Positions 1 through 8,735 of a stretch of 64,000 nucleotides of DNA are shown one piece after another. The position numbers were made by a program, and so were the translations under genes. The notes beneath the pieces were generated by a model that was not told the origin of the DNA, did no database searches, and saw only the letters and a list, made by a program, of their open reading frames with translations. This stretch comes from Allorhodopirellula heiligendammensis (GTDB taxonomy: Bacteria; Planctomycetota; Planctomycetia; Pirellulales; Pirellulaceae), in contig NZ_SJPU01000001.1 of the NCBI RefSeq assembly GCF_007860105.1, forward strand, positions 1,284,118-1,348,117. The letters are read 5' to 3'. Within the stretch, counting starts at the first letter, position 1. Every line of letters starts with the position of its first letter.

Positions 1-183
1 AAGCAGACGCGTTCATTTTCGCGGCGATGCGGAACGTCTTCTACAGTGGGCACGTGGCAGGGTTCGACGCAACAAAACGTGATTGAGCGGTCCCAAGTCC
101 AGGTCGGGGTTATGATCCGCAACGTCTGGCAGTTCTACGAATCACGTTCGCCGACTGACCACCGAGAGCGAGCCGTGCGGCTA

Positions 184-569
184 TGACCCGCCTCAACAAG
201 CCCAGATCCATTGGAGTCAACCACTGAGCCCAGGCACGGAACCCGCCGATAGTATCCTCAGGACGTACCTTGTGATTTCCGCCGGGCACGGACAGGCTAA
301 GAGCAGGCCCGCAGAACTGCACGCGTGCTCACCAAAACGGCAGAGCCGGGTTCCTGAAGCCCGGCGGCCTGGTCTTCGAGCGGATCGTCAGTGGCGAGCG
401 GGTCGGGAGCCTCTTCAAAGATCGGCTGAAGTAGCTGGCGGTATTCTTTTTGAGCTTCGAAAAGATGAGCCCACGGTCGATTTGAATAATGCTTGAAAAG
501 CAGTTTGTCGCCCTTGTGGGGAATCCCGTGAGCCAGTGCAACGCTGGCGAGAACGGCACGGTTCTGGTC
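184..569 (-). pseudogene. Remnant of a tyrosine integrase tail plus its conserved 3' flank
   Basis: Read on the minus strand, 365-569 encodes a tail closely matching the C-terminus of the integrase at 14764 (shared LFKHYSNRPWAHLFEAQKEY), with 23 base differences over about 205 by my count. The downstream part, 184-364, is nearly identical to 14580-14760 (about 4 differences). Homology stops abruptly near 569, so the rest of the recombinase, including its Arg and His catalytic residues, is missing. It sits 370 bp from tRNA-Pro. I read it as the scar of a second, related integrated element, or as one arm of a duplication. It cannot be an active recombinase. Confidence 0.8.
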
Positions 570-940
570 TGGGCAGGTGCCGTGGTGACTCCAGACTCCG
601 CGAGTTCGATCTCGGATCTTGAACGATCCTGAAGCCGCCCGTCAGGCAAGGTGACCGCGATCTCGGTTCCAGGGCCGAGTTGGCGGATTTGAGGGCGACA
701 CCGATCGCAGGATGACTGTGCTCAGTTGGCAAGCAAACTAGGAATGCGACAAGTCGATTGCAGGCCTTGTCGAGGCGTCTTCGCAGCTTGAGTTGAGCGA
801 TCGTTTCGCGGCCACCCAGCTACCGTTCGTCCTCCCAAAGGTATCACCGAGGGTATCACGAAAGGTATCACCGCCGAAACGGCCAAAAAGGTATCACCAA
901 CCAGGCGATGTAAGTTCTTTGCTTAAAAGGACTTAGGTAG
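570..940. other. Non-genic stretch with GGTATCACC tandem repeats
   Basis: No convincing gene. On the minus strand about 590-810 is open with plausible codons (containing ETIAQLKLRRRLDKACNRL), but there is no start or recognised domain. At 840-848, 852-860, 864-872 and 890-898 a GGTATCACC/G motif occurs four times, the first three exactly 12 bp apart. Immediately to the right is tRNA-Pro. Confidence 0.45.
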
Positions 941-1015
941 TCGGGATGACAAGATTCGAACTTGCGACCTCTGCACCCCCAGTGCAGCGCTCTAACCAGG
1001 CTGAGCCACATCCCG
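941..1015 (-). tRNA. tRNA-Pro (anticodon GGG)
   Basis: The reverse strand folds as a full cloverleaf. The acceptor stem CGGGATG pairs with CATCCCG, the D-arm is GCTCAGCCTGGTTAGAGC, the anticodon stem CTGCA/TGCAG encloses loop CTGGGGG (GGG at 34-36), and the T-arm contains TTCGAAT. The discriminator base is A and no CCA is encoded. It reads proline codon CCC and is a potential integration target for the broken integrase nearby. Confidence 0.95.
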
Positions 1016-1163
1016 TAGCAATAGGAACGGGCTCGTTGCATGAACCAGTCCTTTTGCACGGCAAACTCTACCGCAACCGTTCGACTTTCGCTAGGGTGAT
1101 ATCGGGCCGTCGGATGATGTGTCGGCAAGTGTTTTCATTCGCAGAAAATATTGGGTTTTCTTG

Positions 1164-2318
1164 ATGGCAGTTTCGGATCAGGTGCACTTGCGGCAAAAAA
1201 AATCCGCGGAAATTGGTCTGTCCGCACGCCCCGATGCGGGCCAGACCGTGCCGCCCCCTGCGGACACGCCGCGGCACTCCGTCGGCCGGCGGCCGGGGGC
1301 GTTTTCAGCCCGCCTACGGCGATACTGGCCCCTGTTTGTTCTGGGCATTGCCGTCGGGGCCGGTTCGGCGGTGTATTTTTGGGGGCGGGCAGCCGGCTCG
1401 CCGAAGCAATCCACCGAGCTGAGTGCGCGCCCGATCCCACCGACCTATGCTCCAGATCGGGCGATTGGTTATCTGCGAGCGATCGTTGACATGGGGCCGC
1501 GCGTCACCGGTAGCGAGGCGATGGTGAGGCAGCAGGCGTTTCTCACAGAATTCTTTACTCAGCAGGGGGCGGATGTCTCCCTCCAAAAGACAAAGATTCG
1601 CCACCCGCTTACCGGCGCGAGCGTGGACATGGCGAACCTAGTTGCCGCCTGGTTTCCTGAGCGGCCAATCCGCTTTCTGTTGTGTGCCCACTACGACACG
1701 CGACCGTTTCCTGATCAAGATCGCCACGACCCCAAGGGCCTGTTTCTGGGGGCCAACGACGGCGCCAGTGGCGTGGCGGCCTGGATGGAAATGAGTCACC
1801 AGTTCGCGGACTTGCCCAAGGATATCGGAGTCGACGTCGTGTTGTTCGATGCCGAAGAGTTTGTGTTTGCAGAGGGCGCTGACGATTATTTCTTGGGGTC
1901 GACGTATTTTGCCCAACAATACCTGATGTCACCGCCGTCGGTGCCCTATCGAGCCGGTGTGCTGTTGGACATGGTCGGCGATCGCGAATTGCAACTGCTC
2001 TACGATCGCGCCAGTTTGCGGTACGCCAAAGAGATCACCAAATCGATCTGGCGGACGGCCGCGAAATTGGGGGTGACCGCGTTTGTGCCCCGCACACGAA
2101 TGCAAGAAATCCGTGACGATCATTTACCGTTGAATCAAATTGCCAAAATCCCCACGACCGACCTCATTGATTTCGACTATCCGCGACCGGGGTTCCGGGC
2201 ACCTCAATACTGGCACACAACCGAGGACACACCGGACAAGTGCAGCGGCGCGAGTTTAGCTGCGGTAACTTGGGTGGTCCATCAATGGATCATCGCACAG
2301 TCAGAAACCAGCGAGTAG
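1164..2318 (+). CDS. Membrane-anchored M28 metallopeptidase / glutaminyl cyclase-like protein
   Basis: Family M28 zinc hydrolases include aminopeptidases and bacterial glutaminyl-peptide cyclotransferases. In this 384-residue protein a hydrophobic segment at about residues 54-73 anchors it, and the catalytic domain follows. Visible metal-site motifs are HYDTRP (about 176), the Asp of LGANDGASG (about 198), DAEE (about 231), LDMVGD (about 269) and WHTTED (His about 351). The spacing and the WHTTED ending fit glutaminyl cyclase better than a classical aminopeptidase, but I cannot separate the two by eye. A GTG 45 bp upstream (1119) would also be in frame; I prefer the ATG at 1164. It lies alone downstream of tRNA-Pro, followed by a small membrane protein. 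Confidence 0.85.
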   Translation: MAVSDQVHLRQKKSAEIGLSARPDAGQTVPPPADTPRHSVGRRPGAFSARLRRYWPLFVLGIAVGAGSAVYFWGRAAGSPKQSTELSARPIPPTYAPDRAIGYLRAIVDMGPRVTGSEAMVRQQAFLTEFFTQQGADVSLQKTKIRHPLTGASVDMANLVAAWFPERPIRFLLCAHYDTRPFPDQDRHDPKGLFLGANDGASGVAAWMEMSHQFADLPKDIGVDVVLFDAEEFVFAEGADDYFLGSTYFAQQYLMSPPSVPYRAGVLLDMVGDRELQLLYDRASLRYAKEITKSIWRTAAKLGVTAFVPRTRMQEIRDDHLPLNQIAKIPTTDLIDFDYPRPGFRAPQYWHTTEDTPDKCSGASLAAVTWVVHQWIIAQSETSE

Positions 2319-2355
2319 TGTTTCTGTTTCATTTCAACGTTAGGATGACGAGCTC

Positions 2356-2718
2356 ATGTTTGCCGGCGGATTGATTCTTTCAGCCACCTTGATCTTTTTT
2401 TCGGTGTGGCTGTTTCGATCTGAGAAAATCGGGTGGCCAGATGATGCGTACGACGATCCTGTCGACGACGAATACCTCCGCCGACGCTCGCGTTCACGAC
2501 GGCGAGTCAATGCGTTGTTCTTCGTGTGTGGGCTGCTGGTGCTGGGAGCGACGCTGGCGACCCCGGACCGCCGTGTATTTTGGATCGGCTGCTGGATGAG
2601 CGCCATGGTGGTGCTCTGCACTATCGTCGCTCTGGCAACGCTCGATGTCGTCCGGACGATGCTCCATCACCGCCACCGCATCGACCGGATGCGGATGAGA
2701 CGCGACGGAAGAGAGTAA
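2356..2718 (+). CDS. Small membrane protein of unknown function
   Basis: This 120-residue protein is not recognised. It has an N-terminal transmembrane segment (residues 3-20, GGLILSATLIFFSVWLF), an acidic stretch (DDAYDDPVDDEY) followed by an Arg-rich segment, and two further hydrophobic helices (about 53-68 and 73-97). The tail is basic (HHRHRIDRMRMRRDGRE). Start ATG at 2356, 37 bp after the M28 gene on the same strand, so co-transcription is likely. It converges with the methyltransferase gene at 2731. Confidence 0.6.
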   Translation: MFAGGLILSATLIFFSVWLFRSEKIGWPDDAYDDPVDDEYLRRRSRSRRRVNALFFVCGLLVLGATLATPDRRVFWIGCWMSAMVVLCTIVALATLDVVRTMLHHRHRIDRMRMRRDGRE

Positions 2719-2730
2719 GCGGACACGGGT

Positions 2731-3690
2731 TCAGGAGTCAGGAGTCAGCGGAGCTAGCCGGCAGCGAACGTAGAAACCCGCGTCGAGTTTTCGGTTGGCT
2801 GGATCAGCGACCGTCATCCGGCCCGCTTCGATTTGGGGCTGCAAGCGACCGATGCGTCGGTGGCTGAGATTTCGTTCAATGAGATCGAGCACGTCGGCTT
2901 GGTCCATCTCCGCGGAGTGGCCCGTAACCAACAAGCGAAACGATCGCCCCGAGATCAGTTCGAAACAGTTCTTGAGCAGTTCGGGCAGATCGCGACTAAT
3001 CCGCCACGCCTGTGCTTGCTTGGCCGGACGTTTGTCCGACGACTTAGCCTTTCGCTTGCTCTTGGGGCCATGGCCGTAGGCGGGCGGATCTAGGACAATG
3101 GTGTGATAGCGGTTGCCACGCCGGATTTCTCTTTGCACAAACGCTGCGGCATCATCGACGAGGTACCGAACGGGGGCCTCTCGCAGTCCGTTGGCAACGG
3201 CGACGCGTTTGGCAGCTTCGACATTTGGCTTGGCAGCGTCCACGTGTGCGACCCCCATCCCGCTGCTCGCCATCGCCATCGTCGAAACGCCCGTGTAGGC
3301 GAACAGGTTCAAAGCTTGCCGCTGGCGACTGCGCGACGAGCTGGGAAGATCGCCTGCGGGTGCCGTTCGCATCAGCCATTGCCAGTTCTCGAGTTGTTCG
3401 GGAAAGACTCCGATGTGACCGAAGGGGGTTGGCTGAACGGGTATTTGAAGTACTGCCCTCTCAGGGTCAATTGGATCGGAAACCTCGATGGCCAGCTGGT
3501 CGGGCCAGGCGGTACGATGAGTCCAGATCCGCGCTGCCGCGTCATACCGGCTCTCGGCATCTCTCCACGCGGCGGGATCGCGGGGCACGGCGTTGTCGGC
3601 CGCGGGGCTGGGGCGATCAATGATTCGTCCAGCCAGCGACTCGAGCTTCCGCCCGTTGCCGAAGTCGATCAGTTGGTAGCAGCGGGACAA
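2731..3690 (-). CDS. SAM-dependent methyltransferase, RlmI-like rRNA (cytosine) family
   Basis: The 319-residue protein has the class I methyltransferase core of the RlmI/RlmK-type 23S rRNA m5C enzymes. The SAM-binding motif I is LNLFAYTGVSTMAM (about 128-141), a motif II acidic region follows (AHVDAAKPNVEAAKRVA), and motif IV is VLDPPAYGHGPK (about 198-209). The tail ends with a typical AGFYVRCRL-like strand. A PUA domain, present in full-length RlmI, is not evident, so this is the shorter planctomycete-type version. The substrate is inferred from family resemblance only. Convergent with the membrane protein gene at 2356. Confidence 0.8.
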   Translation of the reverse strand: MSRCYQLIDFGNGRKLESLAGRIIDRPSPAADNAVPRDPAAWRDAESRYDAAARIWTHRTAWPDQLAIEVSDPIDPERAVLQIPVQPTPFGHIGVFPEQLENWQWLMRTAPAGDLPSSSRSRQRQALNLFAYTGVSTMAMASSGMGVAHVDAAKPNVEAAKRVAVANGLREAPVRYLVDDAAAFVQREIRRGNRYHTIVLDPPAYGHGPKSKRKAKSSDKRPAKQAQAWRISRDLPELLKNCFELISGRSFRLLVTGHSAEMDQADVLDLIERNLSHRRIGRLQPQIEAGRMTVADPANRKLDAGFYVRCRLAPLTPDS

Positions 3691-3904
3691 AGCAAAACCT
3701 GGAATCAGAGTCGGGGGTGGCCCACAAGGTAATCGATTCTTGTGTATTCCGGGATAGGATGCTCTGCGGACTCGTGTTGCCGCGTTGCTCGAGGTGCGGA
3801 GAGCGGACTACCTAAGATTCCTTTTTCAAAAATCATTGTCGATCGGTTCGTCGGTTGTTCGACAACCTTGTGTCATCTTAATTGCAACCACATCAGGAGA
3901 AGTT

Positions 3905-4750
3905 ATGAAAGTCATGGTCATCGTGAAAGCCACCAAGAGTTCCGAGGCTGGTGAGCTGCCCAGTGAGGCATTGCTCACCGCGATGGGGCAGTTCAATCAA
4001 GAACTGGTCGCCGCCGGCATCATGGAAGCTGGCGAAGGACTCAAGCCGAGCTCGGCAGCTAAACGCGTTCACTTTCACGGCACCGATCGCACTGTCACGG
4101 ACGGGCCGTTCGCGGAGACAAAAGAGCTGATTGCGGGCTTCTGGCTATGGGAAGTGGCGTCGATGCAGGAGGCGATTGAGTGGGTTAAACGCTGCCCTAA
4201 CCCGATGCTCGAAGACTCCGACATCGATATTCGGCCGCTATATGAGATGGACGACTTCGCCGAACAAGACCCGCAAGGTGCGATCCGCGACCAAGAGGAT
4301 GCGCTCAAACGAGCCATTTCGCTGCAAGCGGCAAGCGTTCAGCCCTACCTGTTTTTCGCCGGACGCTGCGAAGAGGCGCTCGGATTCTACGAGCAAGCGT
4401 TGGGAGCGAAAGTGCTGATGAAGATGGGTTTTGATGAGAGCCCCGATGCGGTTCCCGAGGGTATGCTGCAAGCGGGCTTCGAGAAAAAAATCATGCATGC
4501 ATCGTTGTCGATCGGCAAGATGACGATCATGGCATCCGATGGCTGTGACGACAAATCGAAATTCGACGGCTTTCGCTTGGCTTTTTCGGTAGCAACCGAA
4601 GCTGGTGCAGAAGCGGCGTTCAACGCCCTCGCGACAGGAGGTCAGGTCGACATGCCGCTCACCAAAACATTTTGGTCACCCCTTTATGGCATGGTCACCG
4701 ACAAGTTCGGCGTGGGCTGGATGGTGATGGTCCCCGGTGATCCACAGTGA
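3905..4750 (+). CDS. YCII-domain / glyoxalase-like (PhnB-type) fusion protein
   Basis: Residues 1-115 form a YCII-related 'DGPF' domain (MKVMVIVKATKSSEAG start, TVTDGPFAETKELIAGFW core). Residues about 140-281 form a VOC/glyoxalase-like domain of the PhnB type (QPYLFFAGRCEEALGFYEQA, ending SPLYGMVTDKFGVGWMV). Fusions of these two small domains are common in environmental bacteria, often near ECF sigma factors, but their reaction is unknown. I chose the ATG at 3905 because AGGAG lies a few bases upstream and the residues before it do not resemble either domain. The gene stands alone. Confidence 0.85.
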   Translation: MKVMVIVKATKSSEAGELPSEALLTAMGQFNQELVAAGIMEAGEGLKPSSAAKRVHFHGTDRTVTDGPFAETKELIAGFWLWEVASMQEAIEWVKRCPNPMLEDSDIDIRPLYEMDDFAEQDPQGAIRDQEDALKRAISLQAASVQPYLFFAGRCEEALGFYEQALGAKVLMKMGFDESPDAVPEGMLQAGFEKKIMHASLSIGKMTIMASDGCDDKSKFDGFRLAFSVATEAGAEAAFNALATGGQVDMPLTKTFWSPLYGMVTDKFGVGWMVMVPGDPQ

Positions 4751-4998
4751 CGACCCGATTTGGCCAATGAGAGAGGCTGTCCAGCTTCCGATTGTTCATT
4801 AACACAGTCGAACGCCCCTCGCAACGATTGATCTCGCCAGACCAAGCAAGCTCGGCGGGTCCATCAACCAGATCTTGCGGCTAGATCACGGGAGCATTAT
4901 CATGCCCGCTTCAAAACCAGGAAATCGCATTCCAGAGCGATTTCCCGGCAACTTCACATGACGTGGAGTTGTGAAACCACCGTATGTGGCACACACAC

Positions 4999-5072
4999 GG
5001 GCGATTAGCTCAGTTGGTTAGAGCGCTGCTTTCACACGGCAGAGGCCACAGATTCGAGTTCTGTATCGCCCA
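4999..5072 (+). tRNA. tRNA-Val (anticodon CAC), integration site of a mobile element
   Basis: Full cloverleaf: acceptor GGGCGAT/ATCGCCC, D-arm GCTCAGTTGGTTAGAGC, anticodon stem-loop CTGCT-TTCACAC-GGCAG (CAC), T-loop TTCGAGT, discriminator A, no encoded CCA. The coding frame of the integrase at 5010-6632 enters the 3' half of this gene in antisense, the usual arrangement when a tyrosine recombinase targets a tRNA 3' end. The other attachment site was not located with confidence. Confidence 0.95.
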
Positions 5073-6632
5073 CTCCTCAGAACCCCGTAAAACACTGTGT
5101 TTTTCGGGGTTTTTTGGTGTTCCTGCCGAATCGGATAAAACTCCCATCTTGTCAGATTTTGACCCGTTTTGACTCCTTTTGTACGGAGTTGGGGCAACCG
5201 CTGGGGCAACGAAACTTTCGGCCTCGGTTCTCTTGGTGTTAACCGGAAGCTCCGGCAGCAACTCGACTGCCGCCGATGTTTGCAGTAACTTTTCGTCGGT
5301 GTACGTGTTCATCGTTAACGCGATGTCGCTGTGCCGCATCACAGCTTGGGCGGTGCGAGGCGAGACGCCCGCCGCCGACAGGTGTGTGCCAGTTGAGTGC
5401 CGCATCGCGTGCAGGTGAATCCGGCCTTCGTTCTCGTCCATCTTGTCGATCCCGGCGGCGATCAGATCTCGGTTGAGTATCCGAAGCAAGCCGGTCGGGA
5501 CGTTGAAAACGAGCTCGCTCGATGTCTTGCCCTCGCTCCATACTCTCAAGTCGGCGGCAAGGTCGCTCTTGATGGGGATGGTAGAACCCTTGCGGTTCTT
5601 CTCATTGCTCGCTCGCAGAACCAGGAACGGAACATCTCCGAAGCTCAGATCGCCAACTCGAAGCGTCCGCAGTTCGTTCGCCCGTAGCCCCGTCAAAATC
5701 AGCGTTTTGTAAATCAACGCTCGCTCGGTCCCCAGGCGATCTAATTCCGCCCGCCTGGCGTCGGAGACGCTTGCAACCTGATTCCCCTTATTTTTGCCTC
5801 GTCGCACGGTCAATGCTTCTTGCAAGGGACGACGCTGGGCGGTGGCAAGTAGCTGCCGCATCTCGTCAAGTGACAAGGCACGAGCAACCCGCCGCCGGTC
5901 GGATTTTTCGTCACGTTTACCAAATCCGTCGAACGGATTTGAAGCCAAGCGACGCTCGCCCGTTTGTGAAGGCCGCTTCCCCTCCAAACGAATACCGGTC
6001 AGCCAGTTCCCGAATGCCGTCCACAACGTCGCATGCCAATTGTACGTCGCAGCCGATATTCCCTTTTCTTGACGCAACCACTTTCGCAACGCCTCCGCAT
6101 TCAAGTCTCCCAGCCATCGGAACCCGCAGCCTGCACACGCCGCCTTCAATCGCGTTTCGCTGGTTTTGATCCGATCAGCATTCACTCCCCGCGATTTCAG
6201 ATCGGCGATGTAGTCGGAAACGTGATCGGCAAGCAGCGTCTTACTGTGATCGCCGATTTGCACGTCCCGCATAGTGAGCGAACCGCCTCGTACCTTCTCA
6301 GACACGGCCACCAATTCCGCCAATCGGGCTTGTGCCGCTTGTTTGTCCCGGCACCCAGTCGCGACTTCCTTGACGATGCCGTCGCCGTCGCGGTATTTGG
6401 CGTAGTAGGTCTCCGATTTGGTTCTTACGCGTTGCTTACCCCGCTTGTCGACGACGACCGTTCCTATTCGCTTCTTGCCGTTGCGATCCTTCCAGGTAGC
6501 GATTTCTTCGATGATCGTCGTCGTCGATGGATCCTGCTCTAGCTCTTTCTTGTTAGCTGGGCGTTTCTTTGTCGTGACCGTGGCACCGCTTGGTAGCGAT
6601 CGCGTAACGGTTTTTCGTTTGACGGATGCCAT
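5010..6632 (-). CDS. Tyrosine-type site-specific integrase (element A)
   Basis: This 540-residue tyrosine recombinase would integrate or excise the adjacent element. The N-terminal third is a basic, lysine-rich arm/SAM-like region. The catalytic domain shows TGLRANELRTLRVGDL (catalytic Arg, about residue 315), HAMRHSTGTHLSAAGV (His-x-x-Arg, about 413), AQAVMRHSD (about 432) and the nucleophile in MNTYTDEKL (about 443). The last ~20 residues are encoded by the antisense strand of tRNA-Val (stop at 5010), so the C-terminal tail depends on the integrated state. The excisionase-like gene lies about 180 bp upstream on the same strand. Confidence 0.93.
   Translation of the reverse strand: MASVKRKTVTRSLPSGATVTTKKRPANKKELEQDPSTTTIIEEIATWKDRNGKKRIGTVVVDKRGKQRVRTKSETYYAKYRDGDGIVKEVATGCRDKQAAQARLAELVAVSEKVRGGSLTMRDVQIGDHSKTLLADHVSDYIADLKSRGVNADRIKTSETRLKAACAGCGFRWLGDLNAEALRKWLRQEKGISAATYNWHATLWTAFGNWLTGIRLEGKRPSQTGERRLASNPFDGFGKRDEKSDRRRVARALSLDEMRQLLATAQRRPLQEALTVRRGKNKGNQVASVSDARRAELDRLGTERALIYKTLILTGLRANELRTLRVGDLSFGDVPFLVLRASNEKNRKGSTIPIKSDLAADLRVWSEGKTSSELVFNVPTGLLRILNRDLIAAGIDKMDENEGRIHLHAMRHSTGTHLSAAGVSPRTAQAVMRHSDIALTMNTYTDEKLLQTSAAVELLPELPVNTKRTEAESFVAPAVAPTPYKRSQNGSKSDKMGVLSDSAGTPKNPEKHSVLRGSEEWAIQNSNLWPLPCESSALTN
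5081..5115 (+). terminator. Rho-independent terminator after tRNA-Val
   Basis: AACCCCG (5081-5087) pairs with CGGGGTT (5105-5111), the inner bases AAAACAC/GTGTTTT extend the stem, and a run of T follows. It lies 9 bp after tRNA-Val and also inside the coding frame of the oppositely oriented integrase, so the element boundary overlaps tRNA transcription signals. Confidence 0.75.
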
Positions 6633-6812
6633 TGGGCATATCCCCTCTTAATTGATCAATTCGTGCGTCTTGCCCTGTGACTGGATTGGCCAGTCGCCCT
6701 GAGAGCACCGCTATCGTACGCACGAGTTTTGAATTGGAAAGAAAAGTACCGGGCTGCAGAGCCGTCCCTTGCTCGGCGGCTACCGGTTTAACTCGAGTCT
6801 CTGGAAACGCTT

Positions 6813-7085
6813 TTACGCTCCTCGTCGCCGAGGGTGCTTCACAGAACGAACGACAGGACAGCCTTCCCTGATCCAGTTTTCGACGACGTCACGATCCCAG
6901 CGATTGGAGCCGCCGAGCTTCACCGGTCGCGGCATTCGACCGGAATCGGCGAGTCGGTAAACGTGTCGAGTAGAAATTGCCAGCATGGCGGCCACTGCAT
7001 CGACTGACATGAGTCGAGCGGCGTCAGTTTGATGACCTGACGTAGGCATGTTGAAAACCCCGGAAAAAGTGGTGAACAACTCCAT
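6813..7085 (-). CDS. Excisionase-like helix-turn-helix protein (AlpA/MerR-type)
   Basis: The small basic protein has a winged-HTH typical of excisionases and AlpA regulators: MSVDAVAAMLAISTRHVYRLADSG then MPRPVKLGGSNRWDRDVVENWI (about residues 26-74). It probably assists the integrase downstream on the same strand in directional excision. The upstream ATG at 7085 gives 90 residues; an internal ATG at residue 13 (MPTSGHQ) is an equally plausible start. A ~150-bp divergent intergenic space separates it from the small gene at 7237. Confidence 0.8.
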   Translation of the reverse strand: MELFTTFSGVFNMPTSGHQTDAARLMSVDAVAAMLAISTRHVYRLADSGRMPRPVKLGGSNRWDRDVVENWIREGCPVVRSVKHPRRRGA

Positions 7086-7174
7086 CCTTGAGCTTGCGAT
7101 TCGGAACGTGAAATCAACGCTGGCTCAGCATTGACCATCGACAATCCAAAGTATACCGTAGGAATTAATAGTCA

Positions 7175-7195
7175 AAAGGGTCCTGGTGGACCTTT
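7175..7195. promoter_or_regulatory. Dyad in the divergent intergenic region of element A
   Basis: AAAGGGTCC and GGACCTTT face each other around TGGT between the excisionase-like gene (minus) and the ribbon-helix-helix-like gene (plus). The position fits an operator for either regulator or a promoter-proximal hairpin. This is inference from symmetry and position only. Confidence 0.4.
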
Positions 7196-7236
7196 CGGGA
7201 AAAATTAAATTTGGTATCTAAGAATCGAGGTGCGAG

Positions 7237-7461
7237 ATGCCCCCTAAAAAAGCCGCCAAGAAGACGACGAGCAAAGAGGTAACCCTGAAGGTTCAGTTGG
7301 GGCCAGACGAGCACAAGCTCGTAAAAATGGCTGCTGCAGAGCTCGAAATAACGATCGCGGAGTTCTTGCGCAATGCCGCTGTGACATATGCCAACCAAGC
7401 GGTGAGATCCTATTATCAACGTGAACTCGCTCGAAAGCCATTCCGACCGACGGAGGAATGA
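7237..7461 (+). CDS. Small ribbon-helix-helix-like protein (paralogue of 14230)
   Basis: The 74-residue protein has a lysine-rich N-terminus (MPPKKAAKKTTSKE) followed by a beta-strand (VTLKVQLGPDEHKL) and two helices (VKMAAAELEITIAEFLRNAAVTYA). That is the layout of Arc/MetJ-type and plasmid copy-control ribbon-helix-helix proteins. The gene at 14230-14436 has the same organisation (AAANMQGMQVGDYMKKAVVDRA). It probably controls transcription or replication of the mobile element. A near-consensus GAGGTGCGAG lies just upstream of the ATG. Confidence 0.65.
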   Translation: MPPKKAAKKTTSKEVTLKVQLGPDEHKLVKMAAAELEITIAEFLRNAAVTYANQAVRSYYQRELARKPFRPTEE

Positions 7462-7594
7462 TCGAGCAAAGTGAAAAGCCAATGCTCGATTGCCTTCAGA
7501 CCGGTAACGTTCGTGATTGGCTCGAAGCTTGAACGCTTCGCATCTAGCCAGGCGTGTTCAAGACGAGGTGTCGCAATGGTTGCCCGCGGCTTGA

Positions 7595-8554
7595 TCAGTT
7601 CAATGGAACCGGATGTCGTGTCCTATCGAAAACGGCTGTCATACGGTTGTTCTCAGCATAAGCATAAGCATGAGATGTGGTTTGCTCGCAAGCCTTTTCT
7701 TCAGTGGGTTCCTCACTGACCAGCTCCGCGTGCGACTCCATTCGCGGCGCAAGAGCACGGATCGTGGTCAAAGCCGCGAGAGCCTTCTCATGGCGGCGCG
7801 CAGCACGCTGTGACGCTTCAACCTCGAACTTGGGCAGCTCAATGCCTTTACCGACGCACCTCGCCTCTATCAGGCCGTGAAAGCCCTGCTCGAGATGCGT
7901 GGCAACCAAATGGTCAACCATCAGTCGCTCCAGATGGCTGCCGGTGCCTTCTTCGATCAATCCTTGCCGAAGCTCTCGGGTCCTGTTGAACATGACCTCT
8001 CGCTCGAACAAATCATGGCCAGTGAGGGCTCGAACCCATTCCGTTTGAACCTTAGCCGCGATGTGACCACGTTGGCTGAAGAGATCTGGATGCTCCTTCA
8101 TCGCTCGGCGAAGCGTGACTAACGCGTCTTGATCACCGTCACGACACCGGCGGACCACTTCATCCAGAGTCACCTTTTCGGAAACCCATTCACCTGGTTC
8201 CAGATCGCTGCCCCCCTGCTCCTGATTCTCGCACTCTGCAGACTTGTTCATCTGAACGCTCCGTCGCTTTCGCCATCCTCGGCGTTTCGGGTCGTGATAT
8301 CCGGCCGCATAAAGGTGGGCTTCCAAAAGTAATAGTGTTGAGCTCGCGTAATCCTCTGCCATCGAGTCGAGCTCAACGATTCTATCTCGAAGCTGCGAGT
8401 CAACTTGCTTCTGAAAAGCCTTCGACTCCAAACGCAGCGATTCCATCTCAGCCCGCAGTCCGTTGCCCAAGTACTGTTTATGAACTCGGCCATCCGGCAT
8501 GCGTCGGCAAAGATAAAAGTACTTCCGACCGTTTTGGCGTTTCTCCCATGCCAC
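7595..8554 (-). CDS. Mobile-element protein of unknown function
   Basis: The 319-residue protein is not recognised. The N-terminus (WEKRQNGRKYFYLCRRMPDGRVHKQYLG, shown in part) resembles the short basic strand-rich segment often found at the start of proteins carried by planctomycete integrative elements. The rest is largely helical and charged, with a central EWVSEKVTLDEVVRRCRDGDQDALVTLRR segment and a C-terminal helix rich in Ala, Arg and Glu. No catalytic motif is visible. It is transcribed towards the gene at 7237 (convergent). Confidence 0.55.
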   Translation of the reverse strand: MAWEKRQNGRKYFYLCRRMPDGRVHKQYLGNGLRAEMESLRLESKAFQKQVDSQLRDRIVELDSMAEDYASSTLLLLEAHLYAAGYHDPKRRGWRKRRSVQMNKSAECENQEQGGSDLEPGEWVSEKVTLDEVVRRCRDGDQDALVTLRRAMKEHPDLFSQRGHIAAKVQTEWVRALTGHDLFEREVMFNRTRELRQGLIEEGTGSHLERLMVDHLVATHLEQGFHGLIEARCVGKGIELPKFEVEASQRAARRHEKALAALTTIRALAPRMESHAELVSEEPTEEKACEQTTSHAYAYAENNRMTAVFDRTRHPVPLN

Positions 8555-8735
8555 GTAGACTACACCCTTTAAAGTTCCCGGTTGTGCAAAATCTATTCAC
8601 TCAACATTATATCGCACGAGCGGTGTATAGTGAACGCCAATTTAAGTGCTAGAGTCAAAATACGATAGTTGTCTAAGATTGGTGACGCCGGTCGAGTACC
8701 GGAAATGTAAAGACGATCTGGCAAGCGGCATTGTT

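Noticed and set aside
72-158. attC-like site suggested by ACGTGATT...AATCACGT inverted repeat near position 80-150
   Set aside because: The characteristic GTTRRRY core and paired R/L boxes were not found, and there is no integron integrase.
3103-3732. Plus-strand frame of about 209 codons
   Set aside because: Shadow of the RlmI-like methyltransferase, whose SAM motifs are clear on the minus strand.
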